This document shows, piece by piece, positions 43,726 through 53,143 of a DNA stretch of 64,000 bases (the stretch's first letter is position 1; the number at the start of each line of letters is the position of its first letter). Made by a program: the position numbers and the translations under genes. The DNA is taken from contig CACMDE010000004.1 in assembly GCA_902612345.1 (NCBI GenBank), positions 17,524-81,523 of the forward strand, written 5' to 3'. The notes beneath the pieces are model-generated. The model was not told the origin of the DNA, made no database searches, and saw nothing but the letters and a program-made list of their open reading frames with translations. Source of the stretch: an uncultured Pelagibacteraceae bacterium. Lineage in GTDB: Bacteria > Pseudomonadota > Alphaproteobacteria > Pelagibacterales > Pelagibacteraceae.

Positions 43726-44964
43726 ATGAAAATAGCTGTAATTGGATCTGGCATATCTGGATTAAGTGCAGCTTACTACTTATCAAAAAACCACAAAGTT
43801 GATTTATTTGAAAAAGATGATCATTTTGGTGGGCATTCGTACACATTGGACTTAAATTTAAAAAATAAAAAAATATCAGTAGACATTGGTTTCATAGTTT
43901 TTAATTATAAGACTTATCCAAATCTAATTAATTTTTTCAAAGAAAATTCAATCGAGATTGAAAAAAGCAATATGTCATTTTCAGTATCTGTGAAAGATAC
44001 TAATTTTGAATATTGTGGCAAGGGTATTTCAGGGATGTTTAGTAATAAATCAAATATATTTAACTTAAAATTTTTAAATATGTTTTTTGATTTAATAAAA
44101 TTTTATAAAAAAAATAATAATTTAACAATATATGATAATAATTTAACTCTTGGAGATTATCTTACTAAGGAAAAATTATCAAAAGAGTTTACCGATTATC
44201 ACATAATTCCAATGGTTGCTGCAATATGGTCTATGCCACCTTATGAGGCTAGCCAAATGCCATTAAGTTTTTTTTTGAAATTTTTCCAAAATCATGGCTT
44301 ATTTAAATTAAAAAATAGACCACAATGGTACACAGTTAAAAATAGAAGCAGAACATATGTTAATAAAATTCTCAATAAGATAAGTGGAGAACATTATAAA
44401 AATTATAAAATAAATTTAATTAAAAGACACAAAGAAAATATTGAAATATTTTATGGAGAAAAAAATGAATTCTTCATTTATGACAAAGTAGTTATAGCAA
44501 CACATGCAGATGAAGCCTTATCAATTTTAGAAAAGCCGACAGATGAAGAAAAAAATTTACTTTCAAATTTCAAATATAAAAATAACTTAGCTGTAATACA
44601 TACTGATAAAAATCAAATGCCTAGAAATAAAAAGACATGGAGCGCATGGAATGCAAAACTGAGTAAAAATGTTAGAGAAAATTCATCTATAACTTATTGG
44701 TTAAACCTATTACAGAATTTAAAGATAGATGAAGATATTTTTTTATCACTAAATCCTTTTGATAATATTGAAGAAGAAAAAATACTTAATAAAGTAACAT
44801 TTACACACCCTTATTATGATAAATTAGCTCTAGAAAATCAGACAAGATTAAAAAAAATTCAAAATGTAAATAATACCTTATTTTGTGGTAGTTATTTCGG
44901 GTATGGTTTCCATGAAGATGGAATAACATCTGCAATAGATATGTTAAAATCATTTCATGATTAA
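43726..44964 (+). CDS. FAD/NAD(P)-binding amine-oxidase-like protein
   Basis: IAVIGSGISGLSAAYYLSKNHKVDLFEKDDHFGGHSYT. Confidence 0.88.
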   Translation: MKIAVIGSGISGLSAAYYLSKNHKVDLFEKDDHFGGHSYTLDLNLKNKKISVDIGFIVFNYKTYPNLINFFKENSIEIEKSNMSFSVSVKDTNFEYCGKGISGMFSNKSNIFNLKFLNMFFDLIKFYKKNNNLTIYDNNLTLGDYLTKEKLSKEFTDYHIIPMVAAIWSMPPYEASQMPLSFFLKFFQNHGLFKLKNRPQWYTVKNRSRTYVNKILNKISGEHYKNYKINLIKRHKENIEIFYGEKNEFFIYDKVVIATHADEALSILEKPTDEEKNLLSNFKYKNNLAVIHTDKNQMPRNKKTWSAWNAKLSKNVRENSSITYWLNLLQNLKIDEDIFLSLNPFDNIEEEKILNKVTFTHPYYDKLALENQTRLKKIQNVNNTLFCGSYFGYGFHEDGITSAIDMLKSFHD

Positions 44965-45733
44965 GTATTCAAAGATTTACGCTGGAAAAGTAATACATAC
45001 AAGATTTAAACCAAAAAAACATCACTTTAAGTATAATGTTTTTAGTATGTTAATTGATTTAGATGAAATAAATGAACTAGATAATAATTTAAAATTTTTT
45101 TCATTTAATAAATTTAATTTAATTAGTTTTTTTAATATCGATCATGGAGATAGAGAAGGTGGTGATATTAAAAATTGGGTTAAAGAAAATTTGATAAAAA
45201 AGAAAATTAAATTTCAAAATATTAGAGTGGAAATACTATGTTATCCAAGAATAATTGGTTATGTGTTTAATCCACTTTCAATCTTATATGTTTATAATGA
45301 GAAAAATAAATTAATTTCAATTTTTTATGAAGTAAAAAATACATTTGGAGAACAACATACCTATATTTTTGAAACTAAAGATCAAAAATTAATAGAAAAT
45401 AAATGTCACAAAAAGTTTTATGTATCACCTTTTATTGACATGGATTGTGAATATAACTTTAGCGTGACAAAGCCAGGAGATTCTATATCTGTAATAATTA
45501 ATCAACATGATAAAGAAGGTAAGCTTTTATTTGCCTCACAAGATGGAAAAATACAGCATTTAACATCTAAAAACTTAATACTTAATTATTTAAAGCATCC
45601 ACTAATGACTTTTAAAGTAATAGTTGCAATACATTATGAAGCATTCAAACTTTGGATTAAAAAAGTAAAATTAGTAAAAAAGAAAATAAAAATTTTAAAT
45701 AAAATTACTTTTGAGACCAATGAGTATAAATAA
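44957..45733 (+). CDS. DUF1365 family protein
   Basis: KIYAGKVIHTRFKPKKHHFKYNVF, YPRIIGYVFNPLSILYVYN, KKFYVSPFIDMDCEYNF. Confidence 0.88.
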   Translation: MIKYSKIYAGKVIHTRFKPKKHHFKYNVFSMLIDLDEINELDNNLKFFSFNKFNLISFFNIDHGDREGGDIKNWVKENLIKKKIKFQNIRVEILCYPRIIGYVFNPLSILYVYNEKNKLISIFYEVKNTFGEQHTYIFETKDQKLIENKCHKKFYVSPFIDMDCEYNFSVTKPGDSISVIINQHDKEGKLLFASQDGKIQHLTSKNLILNYLKHPLMTFKVIVAIHYEAFKLWIKKVKLVKKKIKILNKITFETNEYK

Positions 45734-46898
45734 TATTTCAGACAAAATAGTTTTTAGAATGTTGAAGCACATTAAACATGGCGTATTGGAACTCACAAAT
45801 CACGATAACAAAAAACATATCTTTGGAAAAGATTCCACTGGATTAGATGTAAGTATAAAGATTAATAAGCCAGACTTCACTTACAAAATAATTAAAAGTG
45901 GAAGTGTGGGATTAGCAGAAGCTTACATGAAAGGTGATTTTGAAACAAATAATCTTTCAAACTTAATAGAATTAACAGCGAAAAATATTAATATAATTTA
46001 TAAATTTTCAGGAATTTTTGATTTTCGATTAATTAATATGATTAAGAATTTTCTTGTAAAGAATACTAAAATTAAAAGTAAAGAAAATATTGCTAAACAC
46101 TATGATCTTGGAAATAATTTTTTTTCTTTGTGGTTAGATAAATCTTTAACTTATTCAAGTGCTATTTTCGATAATGAAAAAAAAGATTTAGAATCTGCAC
46201 AATATAATAAATACTTAAAATTAATTAATTTAATTCAACCAAAGTCAGGAGATAAAATTTTAGAAATAGGATGTGGCTGGGGTGGCTTTGCTGAATATGT
46301 AGGTAAAAATTTAGATGTAAAGTTAGACTGTATTACAATTTCAAAAAAACAATATGAATTTGCAAAGGAGAGAATTTATAAAAACCATTTAAATCATAAA
46401 ATTAATATAGAATTAAAAGATTATAGAGATGTTAATGAAAAATATAACTCAATTGCATCTATTGAAATGATTGAAGCGGTAGGCCAAAACTATTTGGATA
46501 GTTATTTTAAAACGATTAAAAATAATTTAACTATAAACGGCAAAGCCGCCATTCAAGCAATTGTTATCGATGATAAGTTATTTAAAAGATATAAGACAAA
46601 AGAAGATTTTATTCAAAAATATATATTTCCAGGGGGTTTTTTGCCGTCAAAAAATAGTTTAGAACAACTCTCAATAAAAAATGGTTTGACGCTTGATTTG
46701 ATGAACTCATATGGCGAGCATTACTCAGACACTTTAAGAATTTGGCGTGACCAATTTTTAAAAAAATGGGATTTAATTTCAATGCAAGGATTTGACTTAA
46801 CTTTTAAAAAAATGTGGGATTTTTATTTGTCATATTGTGAAGCAGGTTTTAAATCAAAAAATATTGATTTAATACAATTCTCACTACAAAATAAATAA
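45720..46898 (+). CDS. cfa: Cyclopropane-fatty-acyl-phospholipid synthase family methyltransferase
   Basis: GLAEAYMKGDF, IAKHYDLGNNFFSLWLDKSLTYSSAIF, ILEIGCGWGGFAEY. ATG at 45720 preferred to TTG at 45711. Confidence 0.93.
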   Translation: MSINNISDKIVFRMLKHIKHGVLELTNHDNKKHIFGKDSTGLDVSIKINKPDFTYKIIKSGSVGLAEAYMKGDFETNNLSNLIELTAKNINIIYKFSGIFDFRLINMIKNFLVKNTKIKSKENIAKHYDLGNNFFSLWLDKSLTYSSAIFDNEKKDLESAQYNKYLKLINLIQPKSGDKILEIGCGWGGFAEYVGKNLDVKLDCITISKKQYEFAKERIYKNHLNHKINIELKDYRDVNEKYNSIASIEMIEAVGQNYLDSYFKTIKNNLTINGKAAIQAIVIDDKLFKRYKTKEDFIQKYIFPGGFLPSKNSLEQLSIKNGLTLDLMNSYGEHYSDTLRIWRDQFLKKWDLISMQGFDLTFKKMWDFYLSYCEAGFKSKNIDLIQFSLQNK

Positions 46899-46905
46899 AT
46901 ATTTT

Positions 46906-47454
46906 ATGAAAATTTATAAATTTTTTAATTTAATTTTATTGATAATTTTTACTCAATTTATTACAAGTTGTTCATCAAATAGTTCTATGAAACCAGAAGA
47001 TTTTAAAGATAAAAAACCGAGATTAATAATTGAAGAATATTTAGCGGGTGAAGTAAAAGCTTGGGGTATCTTACAAAATAGATCAGGTAAAGTTACAAGA
47101 CAATTTTCTGCAACTCTAAATGGCAAATGGGACGGAACTCAATTGATTTTAGATGAGATATTTAACTGGGATGACGGAGAAATTCAAAATAGACAATGGA
47201 AAATTAATAAAATTGATGAACATAATTACGAAGGAACAGCAGGTGATGTGTATGGAAAAGCAAAGGGATTTTCATATGGACCAGCCTTCAAATTTGAATA
47301 TGTATTATTAGTTCCAGTAAAAGGCAAAGAAATGAAAATCACTTTTGATGATTGGATTTTTATGCAAGATGAAAAAGTTGCTATCAATAGAGCAAAGATG
47401 ACAAAATTTGGAATTAGAGTTGCCGATCTAACAGTAGTTTTTGTAAAAGATTAA
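46906..47454 (+). CDS. DUF3833-like lipoprotein
   Basis: Lipobox-type N-terminus (FITSCSS); KPRLIIEEYLAGEVKAWGILQNRSGKVTRQFSATLNGKWDG. Confidence 0.85.
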   Translation: MKIYKFFNLILLIIFTQFITSCSSNSSMKPEDFKDKKPRLIIEEYLAGEVKAWGILQNRSGKVTRQFSATLNGKWDGTQLILDEIFNWDDGEIQNRQWKINKIDEHNYEGTAGDVYGKAKGFSYGPAFKFEYVLLVPVKGKEMKITFDDWIFMQDEKVAINRAKMTKFGIRVADLTVVFVKD

Positions 47455-48212
47455 TCCTTTTTTTGAAACTTTGTTCCTTTTTTTACTAGATTAAAATATA
47501 ATTTACTCGGCAACAACTTAAAAAACTTAAGAGTTAAAGTTAGTTCTTTAGGGAAATGTATCTCAAAGTTATTTTTTTTAACTAATCCTTCAAAGATTTT
47601 ATCTGCTGCAAATTCTGGAGTTTTCAAAAATGGCATTTTAAAATCATTTTTATCTGTCATCGGTGTTTTTATAAAACCAGGTGAAACTAAACACACTCTT
47701 ACATTATGTCTTTCAAAATCAAAATATAAACTTTCTGCTAAGCTAATCAAAGCAGATTTTGACGGCCCATATCCTGTTGTATTTGGTAAACCTCTATAAC
47801 CTGCAATAGAAGATACTATTGTTATTATTCCAGACTTTTTATTTTTAAAATATTCTTCAACAGCTTTAATGCAATATAAAGTCCCAAAAAAATTTACTTT
47901 AAAAACATTTTCAATTTGTTTAACATCTATATCCTTTTCTTCTTTTGGACTCCAAGTTCCCGTGGAAAAAAAACAAATATTTATATTTCCAAAATGTTCT
48001 TTAATTTTATTAAATACATCTTTACACTTAGTTTCATTAGTAACATCTAATGGAAAAGATTTTATATTTTCATTAGATTCGGAAATCTCATTTAATAAAT
48101 TTTCTCTTCTAGCTGAGATTGCGACATTCCAACCCTCTTTAGCAAATTTTAAGGCTAATGATTTGCCAATACCGCTACTTGCGCCAGTTATCCACACTAC
48201 TTTTTTATTCAT
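47451..48212 (-). CDS. Short-chain dehydrogenase/reductase
   Basis: VVWITGASSGIGKSLALKFAKEGW, YGPSKSALISLAESL. Confidence 0.92.
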   Translation of the reverse strand: MNKKVVWITGASSGIGKSLALKFAKEGWNVAISARRENLLNEISESNENIKSFPLDVTNETKCKDVFNKIKEHFGNINICFFSTGTWSPKEEKDIDVKQIENVFKVNFFGTLYCIKAVEEYFKNKKSGIITIVSSIAGYRGLPNTTGYGPSKSALISLAESLYFDFERHNVRVCLVSPGFIKTPMTDKNDFKMPFLKTPEFAADKIFEGLVKKNNFEIHFPKELTLTLKFFKLLPSKLYFNLVKKGTKFQKKD

Positions 48213-48266
48213 AAATTAATATTCTATTTAATTATTAATTTAATTTATGCTAGTAATTAATTTTTT

Positions 48267-49370
48267 ATGGATGATGTTGTAGTTATTGGAGGGGGTATAA
48301 TTGGCGCTTCTGCTGCATATTTTCTCTCAAAAGAAGGACGAAAAGTAAAAGTTATTGAGAGAGATCCTACCTATAAAAATGCTTCTTTTCCACTGTCTTT
48401 AGGCGGTTTTAGAAGACAATTCTTTCAAAAAGAAAATATTTTATTGGGTAAATTTGCTAAAGAATTCATATTTAATATCTCCGAAACCTTAAAAACAGAA
48501 AAAAATCCAAATCCTACAGCAAGCATGGTTACAAATGGATATCTTTTAATGTTTGGTCCAGAACATGCTGATGAGCAATATAAAGCATTAGAAAATCATA
48601 AAGCATGTGATGCAGGTACAAAAAATATCAAAGGAACCGAACTCTCAAAATATTTTCCATACGTAAATTCTGATGGAATTGAAACTGCAACTTTTACAGA
48701 TAATAAAACTGAAGGTTGGATTGATCCTTTTATGTTTCATGCAGCTTTAAAGAGTAAGGCAATTGAATTAGGAGCAGAATTTATTAAAGGTGAAGTCAAA
48801 AGTTTAAATGAAATTAATGCAAAAACAATTGTTTCAGCGGCTGGTTGTTGGACAAAAGAATTGTTAAATGATATTCCAGTTGTTCCTCAAAAACATACAG
48901 TCTTTAGAGTAAAGTGTCCAAAACATTTTCCAGAAATGCCATTAACTGGAGATTTAACAACAGGAGTTTACTGGAGGCCAGAAGGTAAAGAATATTTGGC
49001 AGGATCACCCATTTCAGTATTTGATGCAAATGATTTAGAACCCGCATGGAATGATTTCGAAGAGCTTGTTTGGCCAGCGCTAGCTAAAAGAATACCTGCC
49101 TTTGAAGAATTAAAATTAACAGGAGGTTGGGCTGGATATTATGATTGCAACAAACTCGATAATAATGCTGTTGTAGGAAAACATCCAAAATATGAAAATG
49201 TTTATATGGCAACAGGTTTTACAGGCAGAGGATTGATGCAAGCCCCAGGAATTGGAAGAGCATTAACTGAATTAATAACTACAGGTTCTTATCAAACTAT
49301 AGATATAAGTGCTTTTTCTGTTGAAAGGGTTCTAAATAGCGAAGTAAGACACGAACCTTATGTACTATAA
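48267..49370 (+). CDS. FAD-dependent oxidoreductase (DAO family)
   Basis: VVVIGGGIIGASAAYFLSKEG, TGFTGRGLMQAPGIGRALTELI. Confidence 0.9.
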   Translation: MDDVVVIGGGIIGASAAYFLSKEGRKVKVIERDPTYKNASFPLSLGGFRRQFFQKENILLGKFAKEFIFNISETLKTEKNPNPTASMVTNGYLLMFGPEHADEQYKALENHKACDAGTKNIKGTELSKYFPYVNSDGIETATFTDNKTEGWIDPFMFHAALKSKAIELGAEFIKGEVKSLNEINAKTIVSAAGCWTKELLNDIPVVPQKHTVFRVKCPKHFPEMPLTGDLTTGVYWRPEGKEYLAGSPISVFDANDLEPAWNDFEELVWPALAKRIPAFEELKLTGGWAGYYDCNKLDNNAVVGKHPKYENVYMATGFTGRGLMQAPGIGRALTELITTGSYQTIDISAFSVERVLNSEVRHEPYVL

Positions 49371-49535
49371 TTTTTTAACGAATATTCCCATAACTCCATT
49401 AAATATAGAAACACTAAGTATTATTAATTGACCTTTGAAAGTATAAAAATCAAATGTAGGGTAAGATCCAAGGGCTATACTTAATAAAACATAGGTAATC
49501 ACAAATGGTTTATAAAATTTTTTTATTATTTTCAT
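49365..49535 (-). CDS. Small hydrophobic protein, 56 aa, absent from ORF track
   Basis: Reverse translation MKIIKKFYKPFVITYVLLSIALGSYPTFDFYTFKGQLIILSVSIFNGVMGIFVKKL; two hydrophobic segments flanked by Lys. Confidence 0.55.
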   Translation of the reverse strand: MKIIKKFYKPFVITYVLLSIALGSYPTFDFYTFKGQLIILSVSIFNGVMGIFVKKL

Positions 49536-49559
49536 AATAAAAAATGTTTTTAGAGTAAC

Positions 49560-49589
49560 ACCCTAGAAATTTATATTTCTAGGGTTTTT
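49560..49589 (+). terminator. Hairpin/possible terminator between convergent/tandem genes
   Basis: accctagaaat-tta/t-atttctagggt inverted repeat followed by T-rich sequence on + strand. Confidence 0.6.
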
Positions 49590-49598
49590 AATTTTTAC

Positions 49599-50798
49599 TT
49601 ATTTTTTTTTATATTTTGCTGCTTCTTCAGACCCACTTGTAGCTGAACCCTTACTGTAGGAGTGCGCTCCCATACCAGCTAGCTGTCCATCTTTCACGAT
49701 TAGGTACTGATTTCTGATTTCTTTACCATCAAAGAAACATTCTAAAATTTCTCTTACACCGTCTGCATATCTAGCTTGCGCAGTTAAAGATGTACCCGAT
49801 GTATGAGGTGTCATACCATGATTTGGCATAGTTCTCCAAATATGATCATTTGGTGCAGGTTGAGGAAACCAGACATCACCTGCATATCCACTTAGTTGAC
49901 CACTTTTAAGTGCTTTTGCAATTGCATCTTTGTTACAAATTTTACCTCTAGCGGTGTTGACAATGTATGCTCCTTTTTTCATTTTGCTTATCATAGCATC
50001 ATCAAATAAATTTTCTGTTTCAGGGTGTAGTGGGCAGTTTATAGTTACTACGTCACATACCTTTACCATTGACTCTACCGACTCATGGAACGTAAGATTT
50101 AATTCTTTCTCAACACTCTCTGGTAATTTGTGTCTGTCAAAATAATGCAAATGTACATCAAATGGTTTCATTTTTCTTAATGCATCTAATCCTATTCTTC
50201 CAGCAGCAACCGTACCAATATGCATACCCTCAACATCATAAGATCTTTGAACAGCATCAGCAATATTCCAACCACCTTCGTTAACAATTCTATGTTGATT
50301 GTGATAATCTCTTACCATAGATACAATCATCATCACGATATGTTCTGCAACAGATCTTGAATTACAAAAGGTAACTTCTACAACATCAATTTTATTATCC
50401 ATTGCAGCCTGTAAATCCACGTGATCCGATCCAATTCCAGCAGTAATAGCCATCTTTAAGTTTTTTGCTTTGGCAATTCTCTCTTTAGTTAAGTAATATG
50501 GAAAAAATGGTTGTGAAATAACTATATCTGCATCTACAATATGTTTATCTGCTTCACATCCATCACCATCTTTACTATTTGTCACAATTAGCTCATGGCC
50601 GTTGCTTTCTAAAAATTTTCTTAATCCAAGTTCTCCTGATACACATCCAAGTAACTGTCCAGGCGTATAATCTCTGCCTTTTGGACTAGGTAATGTCATC
50701 CCATCTGGATATTTTTCTAATTTAGGAAGTTGTGACAATGGGTAACTCTTTGGCATTCCTCCCTTTGGATCATCATACAATATACAAAGTACTTTCAT
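49599..50798 (-). CDS. fdh: NAD-dependent formate dehydrogenase (D-2-hydroxyacid dehydrogenase superfamily)
   Basis: ISQPFFPYYLTKERIAKAKNLKMAITAGIGSDHVDL, VEVTFCNSRSVAEH, NTARGKICNKDAI, GDVWFPQPAPNDH. Confidence 0.95.
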   Translation of the reverse strand: MKVLCILYDDPKGGMPKSYPLSQLPKLEKYPDGMTLPSPKGRDYTPGQLLGCVSGELGLRKFLESNGHELIVTNSKDGDGCEADKHIVDADIVISQPFFPYYLTKERIAKAKNLKMAITAGIGSDHVDLQAAMDNKIDVVEVTFCNSRSVAEHIVMMIVSMVRDYHNQHRIVNEGGWNIADAVQRSYDVEGMHIGTVAAGRIGLDALRKMKPFDVHLHYFDRHKLPESVEKELNLTFHESVESMVKVCDVVTINCPLHPETENLFDDAMISKMKKGAYIVNTARGKICNKDAIAKALKSGQLSGYAGDVWFPQPAPNDHIWRTMPNHGMTPHTSGTSLTAQARYADGVREILECFFDGKEIRNQYLIVKDGQLAGMGAHSYSKGSATSGSEEAAKYKKK

Positions 50799-50893
50799 TT
50801 TATTCTCCTAATTAATGTGTTGTAAAATATCTTTATTGTTTGTTTACATTTAAGCTTACCATAAAAACTTAACAGCAAGCAATTAAATAATGT

Positions 50894-51358
50894 CTACTTT
50901 GGATATTTCTTTTTTAAAATAAATCTATTAATTATTATCCCAAAAGCCACAACTATCATTGACCCAAATATAATTGGATTTAATAAATAATCATAAGACA
51001 CACTTCCAATTATTACTATAATAGGGTTTCCACCAGCAGGCGGGTGGGTAACATTTAATAAAATCATGAAACCAACTCCCAACCCAACTGCAATAGGGAT
51101 TATTATAAATAAAGGTAATGGTAAAAAATTTAAAACTAATATACCAATAAGTGCAGTAACTAAGTGACCAAAAAATATATTTTTTGGTTGAGCAAATGGA
51201 CTCTCAGGATATCCATACAACAAAACCATCGTTGACCCAAATGAAGCAACCAAAAATAGTCCAAATGTGGTTTTATAAGTTAAGTATGTTAAGGCTCCTA
51301 TAGTTATTATAGAAAATAATCCAGCAAGTAATGATTTTATTATATTTTCTTTATTCAT
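50894..51358 (-). CDS. HPP-family membrane protein
   Basis: FGSTMVLLYGYPESPFAQPKNIFFGH, NVTHPPAGGNPII. Confidence 0.92.
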   Translation of the reverse strand: MNKENIIKSLLAGLFSIITIGALTYLTYKTTFGLFLVASFGSTMVLLYGYPESPFAQPKNIFFGHLVTALIGILVLNFLPLPLFIIIPIAVGLGVGFMILLNVTHPPAGGNPIIVIIGSVSYDYLLNPIIFGSMIVVAFGIIINRFILKKKYPK

Positions 51359-51761
51359 AATTTGCTCTTAACGCTTTTTTAAGTGCTTTGAAAGGTAACA
51401 AAATGCAATTTTTTCTTGAATGATTTTTTTTGTTTAAAATATTTTCGAGCTTTTTTGTCTCTTTAGATAAAAAATGATTCTTACGATTAAAATACTTTAA
51501 AACTTCATTTATGAGCTTATTAATGTTTATTAAATTTTTATTCATCGCTAATCTAGATAAAATACTCGCAGAAGCTTGGCAATAAATGCAGGCCTGACTT
51601 TGATAACCTATATCAAAAATTTTATTTTCCTTCACAATTAAACGAATTTCTATTTGATCACCACATAAGCTATTTTTATATTTTGATTTATGAGTAAAAT
51701 TTTTAATTTTTTTATCGTTTTTTGTATCAGCAGCAATATTGATAATTTGTAAATCCATCAA
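51351..51761 (-). CDS. SufU/IscU-like Fe-S scaffold family protein
   Basis: NSLCGDQIEIRL, CIYCQASASILS, RKNCILLPFKALKKAL cysteine pattern. Confidence 0.8.
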   Translation of the reverse strand: MMDLQIINIAADTKNDKKIKNFTHKSKYKNSLCGDQIEIRLIVKENKIFDIGYQSQACIYCQASASILSRLAMNKNLININKLINEVLKYFNRKNHFLSKETKKLENILNKKNHSRKNCILLPFKALKKALRANYE

Positions 51762-51850
51762 AATATTTTTTTGAAAAAAAATTATAATTGTTTTATATTT
51801 ATTTTAAAATAGCACAATATTTAATCAATGAAAAAATATAACATTTAAAA

Positions 51851-53092
51851 ATGATTTCTTACAACAAAGCTTTAAAAATACTTTATAAATCTAGGCTTAA
51901 AATAAAATCAGAAAAAATCTCGTTAAAGAATGCATTGTATAGAATATGTTCTGAAAATATTTATAGTAAACTAAATTATCCAATAACTAATAATACTGCT
52001 CTAGATGGTTTTGCTTTAAATTCTAAAGAGACTATTAATGCAAATAAAAAAAAAGAAATTAAGTTTAAAATATTAAAAACTTTTGCAGCAGGTGATAATC
52101 CAAATATTAAAAAAATCAAAAAGTATTCGTGTATAGAAGTGATGACAGGTACAATAATAAATAAACCATTTGATACAATTATTCCTTATGAACAAGCAAA
52201 TATAATTATACAAAATAAAGAAAAGTATCTTTCAATAGATAAAAGAATAAAAAAATTTAATCATATAAGATTTGAAGGCAGTGACTTTAGAAGAGGGCAA
52301 ATTATTTTAAAAAAAGGAGATCTAATAAAATCTTCAGATATTTTAGTTTTAAAAACACTCGGTATTTCTAAAATCAAAGTGAAAAAAAGAGTAAAAGTAA
52401 TTTTTTTTCCAACAGGAAATGAAATTACTAATAATAAAAAAATTTCTCCTTGGCAAGTTCGGAATTCAAATGGAAAATACATTGAAACTTTCTCAAAAAT
52501 TTTACCGATTGATATAATTGAAAAAAATATTTTAAGAGATAATGATGAACAGAAATTTAATAAAGAACTTAAAAAAAGTATTAAAAATAAAATAGATTTA
52601 ATAATGACTATCGGAGGAGTTTCAGCGGGCAAATATGACTTTGTCCCAAATATAATCAATAAATATAAAAGTAGATTTCATTTTAAAAATTCAAAAATCA
52701 GACCTGGTAAACCAATTCTATTTTCTAAATTAAATATCAACACAGCCTTTTTTGGTTTACCGGGTAATCCTGTGTCCACTGCAGCATGCTTTAGATTTTT
52801 TGTTTTACCATATATTTTTAAATCCCTTAAATATTTAGGTGCAGAATCTGTAAGAGCAAAATTAATTAATGGATTTAATAAAAATAAAAATTTTACGAGA
52901 TTTATCAAAGGTGAACTTCAAGTATCAAAAAAAGGATCTCTAGAATTTAGAATTTTAAAGGGCCAAGAGTCTTACAAAATAAAACCCTTAGCAGCATCAA
53001 ATGTATGGGGGGAGTTGAAAGATGGCAAAAGTACTTTTAAAAAAGGGGATATCATAGACTGTCATACAACTTTTGGTGTAAATTTCTTATAA
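51851..53092 (+). CDS. moeA: Molybdopterin molybdenumtransferase MoeA
   Basis: YPITNNTALDGFALNS, MTGTIINKPFDTIIPYEQ, GGVSAGKYDFV, FGLPGNPVST. Confidence 0.95.
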   Translation: MISYNKALKILYKSRLKIKSEKISLKNALYRICSENIYSKLNYPITNNTALDGFALNSKETINANKKKEIKFKILKTFAAGDNPNIKKIKKYSCIEVMTGTIINKPFDTIIPYEQANIIIQNKEKYLSIDKRIKKFNHIRFEGSDFRRGQIILKKGDLIKSSDILVLKTLGISKIKVKKRVKVIFFPTGNEITNNKKISPWQVRNSNGKYIETFSKILPIDIIEKNILRDNDEQKFNKELKKSIKNKIDLIMTIGGVSAGKYDFVPNIINKYKSRFHFKNSKIRPGKPILFSKLNINTAFFGLPGNPVSTAACFRFFVLPYIFKSLKYLGAESVRAKLINGFNKNKNFTRFIKGELQVSKKGSLEFRILKGQESYKIKPLAASNVWGELKDGKSTFKKGDIIDCHTTFGVNFL

Positions 53093-53143
53093 ACTAAAAA
53101 TTAATTTTGTTGTTAAAAAAATTAATAAATAATAGAAATTGTT

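Noticed and set aside
52261-52659. 132-aa antisense ORF inside moeA
   Set aside because: Lies wholly opposite a well-supported gene; composition (I/F/S-rich) is typical of antisense frames in AT-rich DNA.
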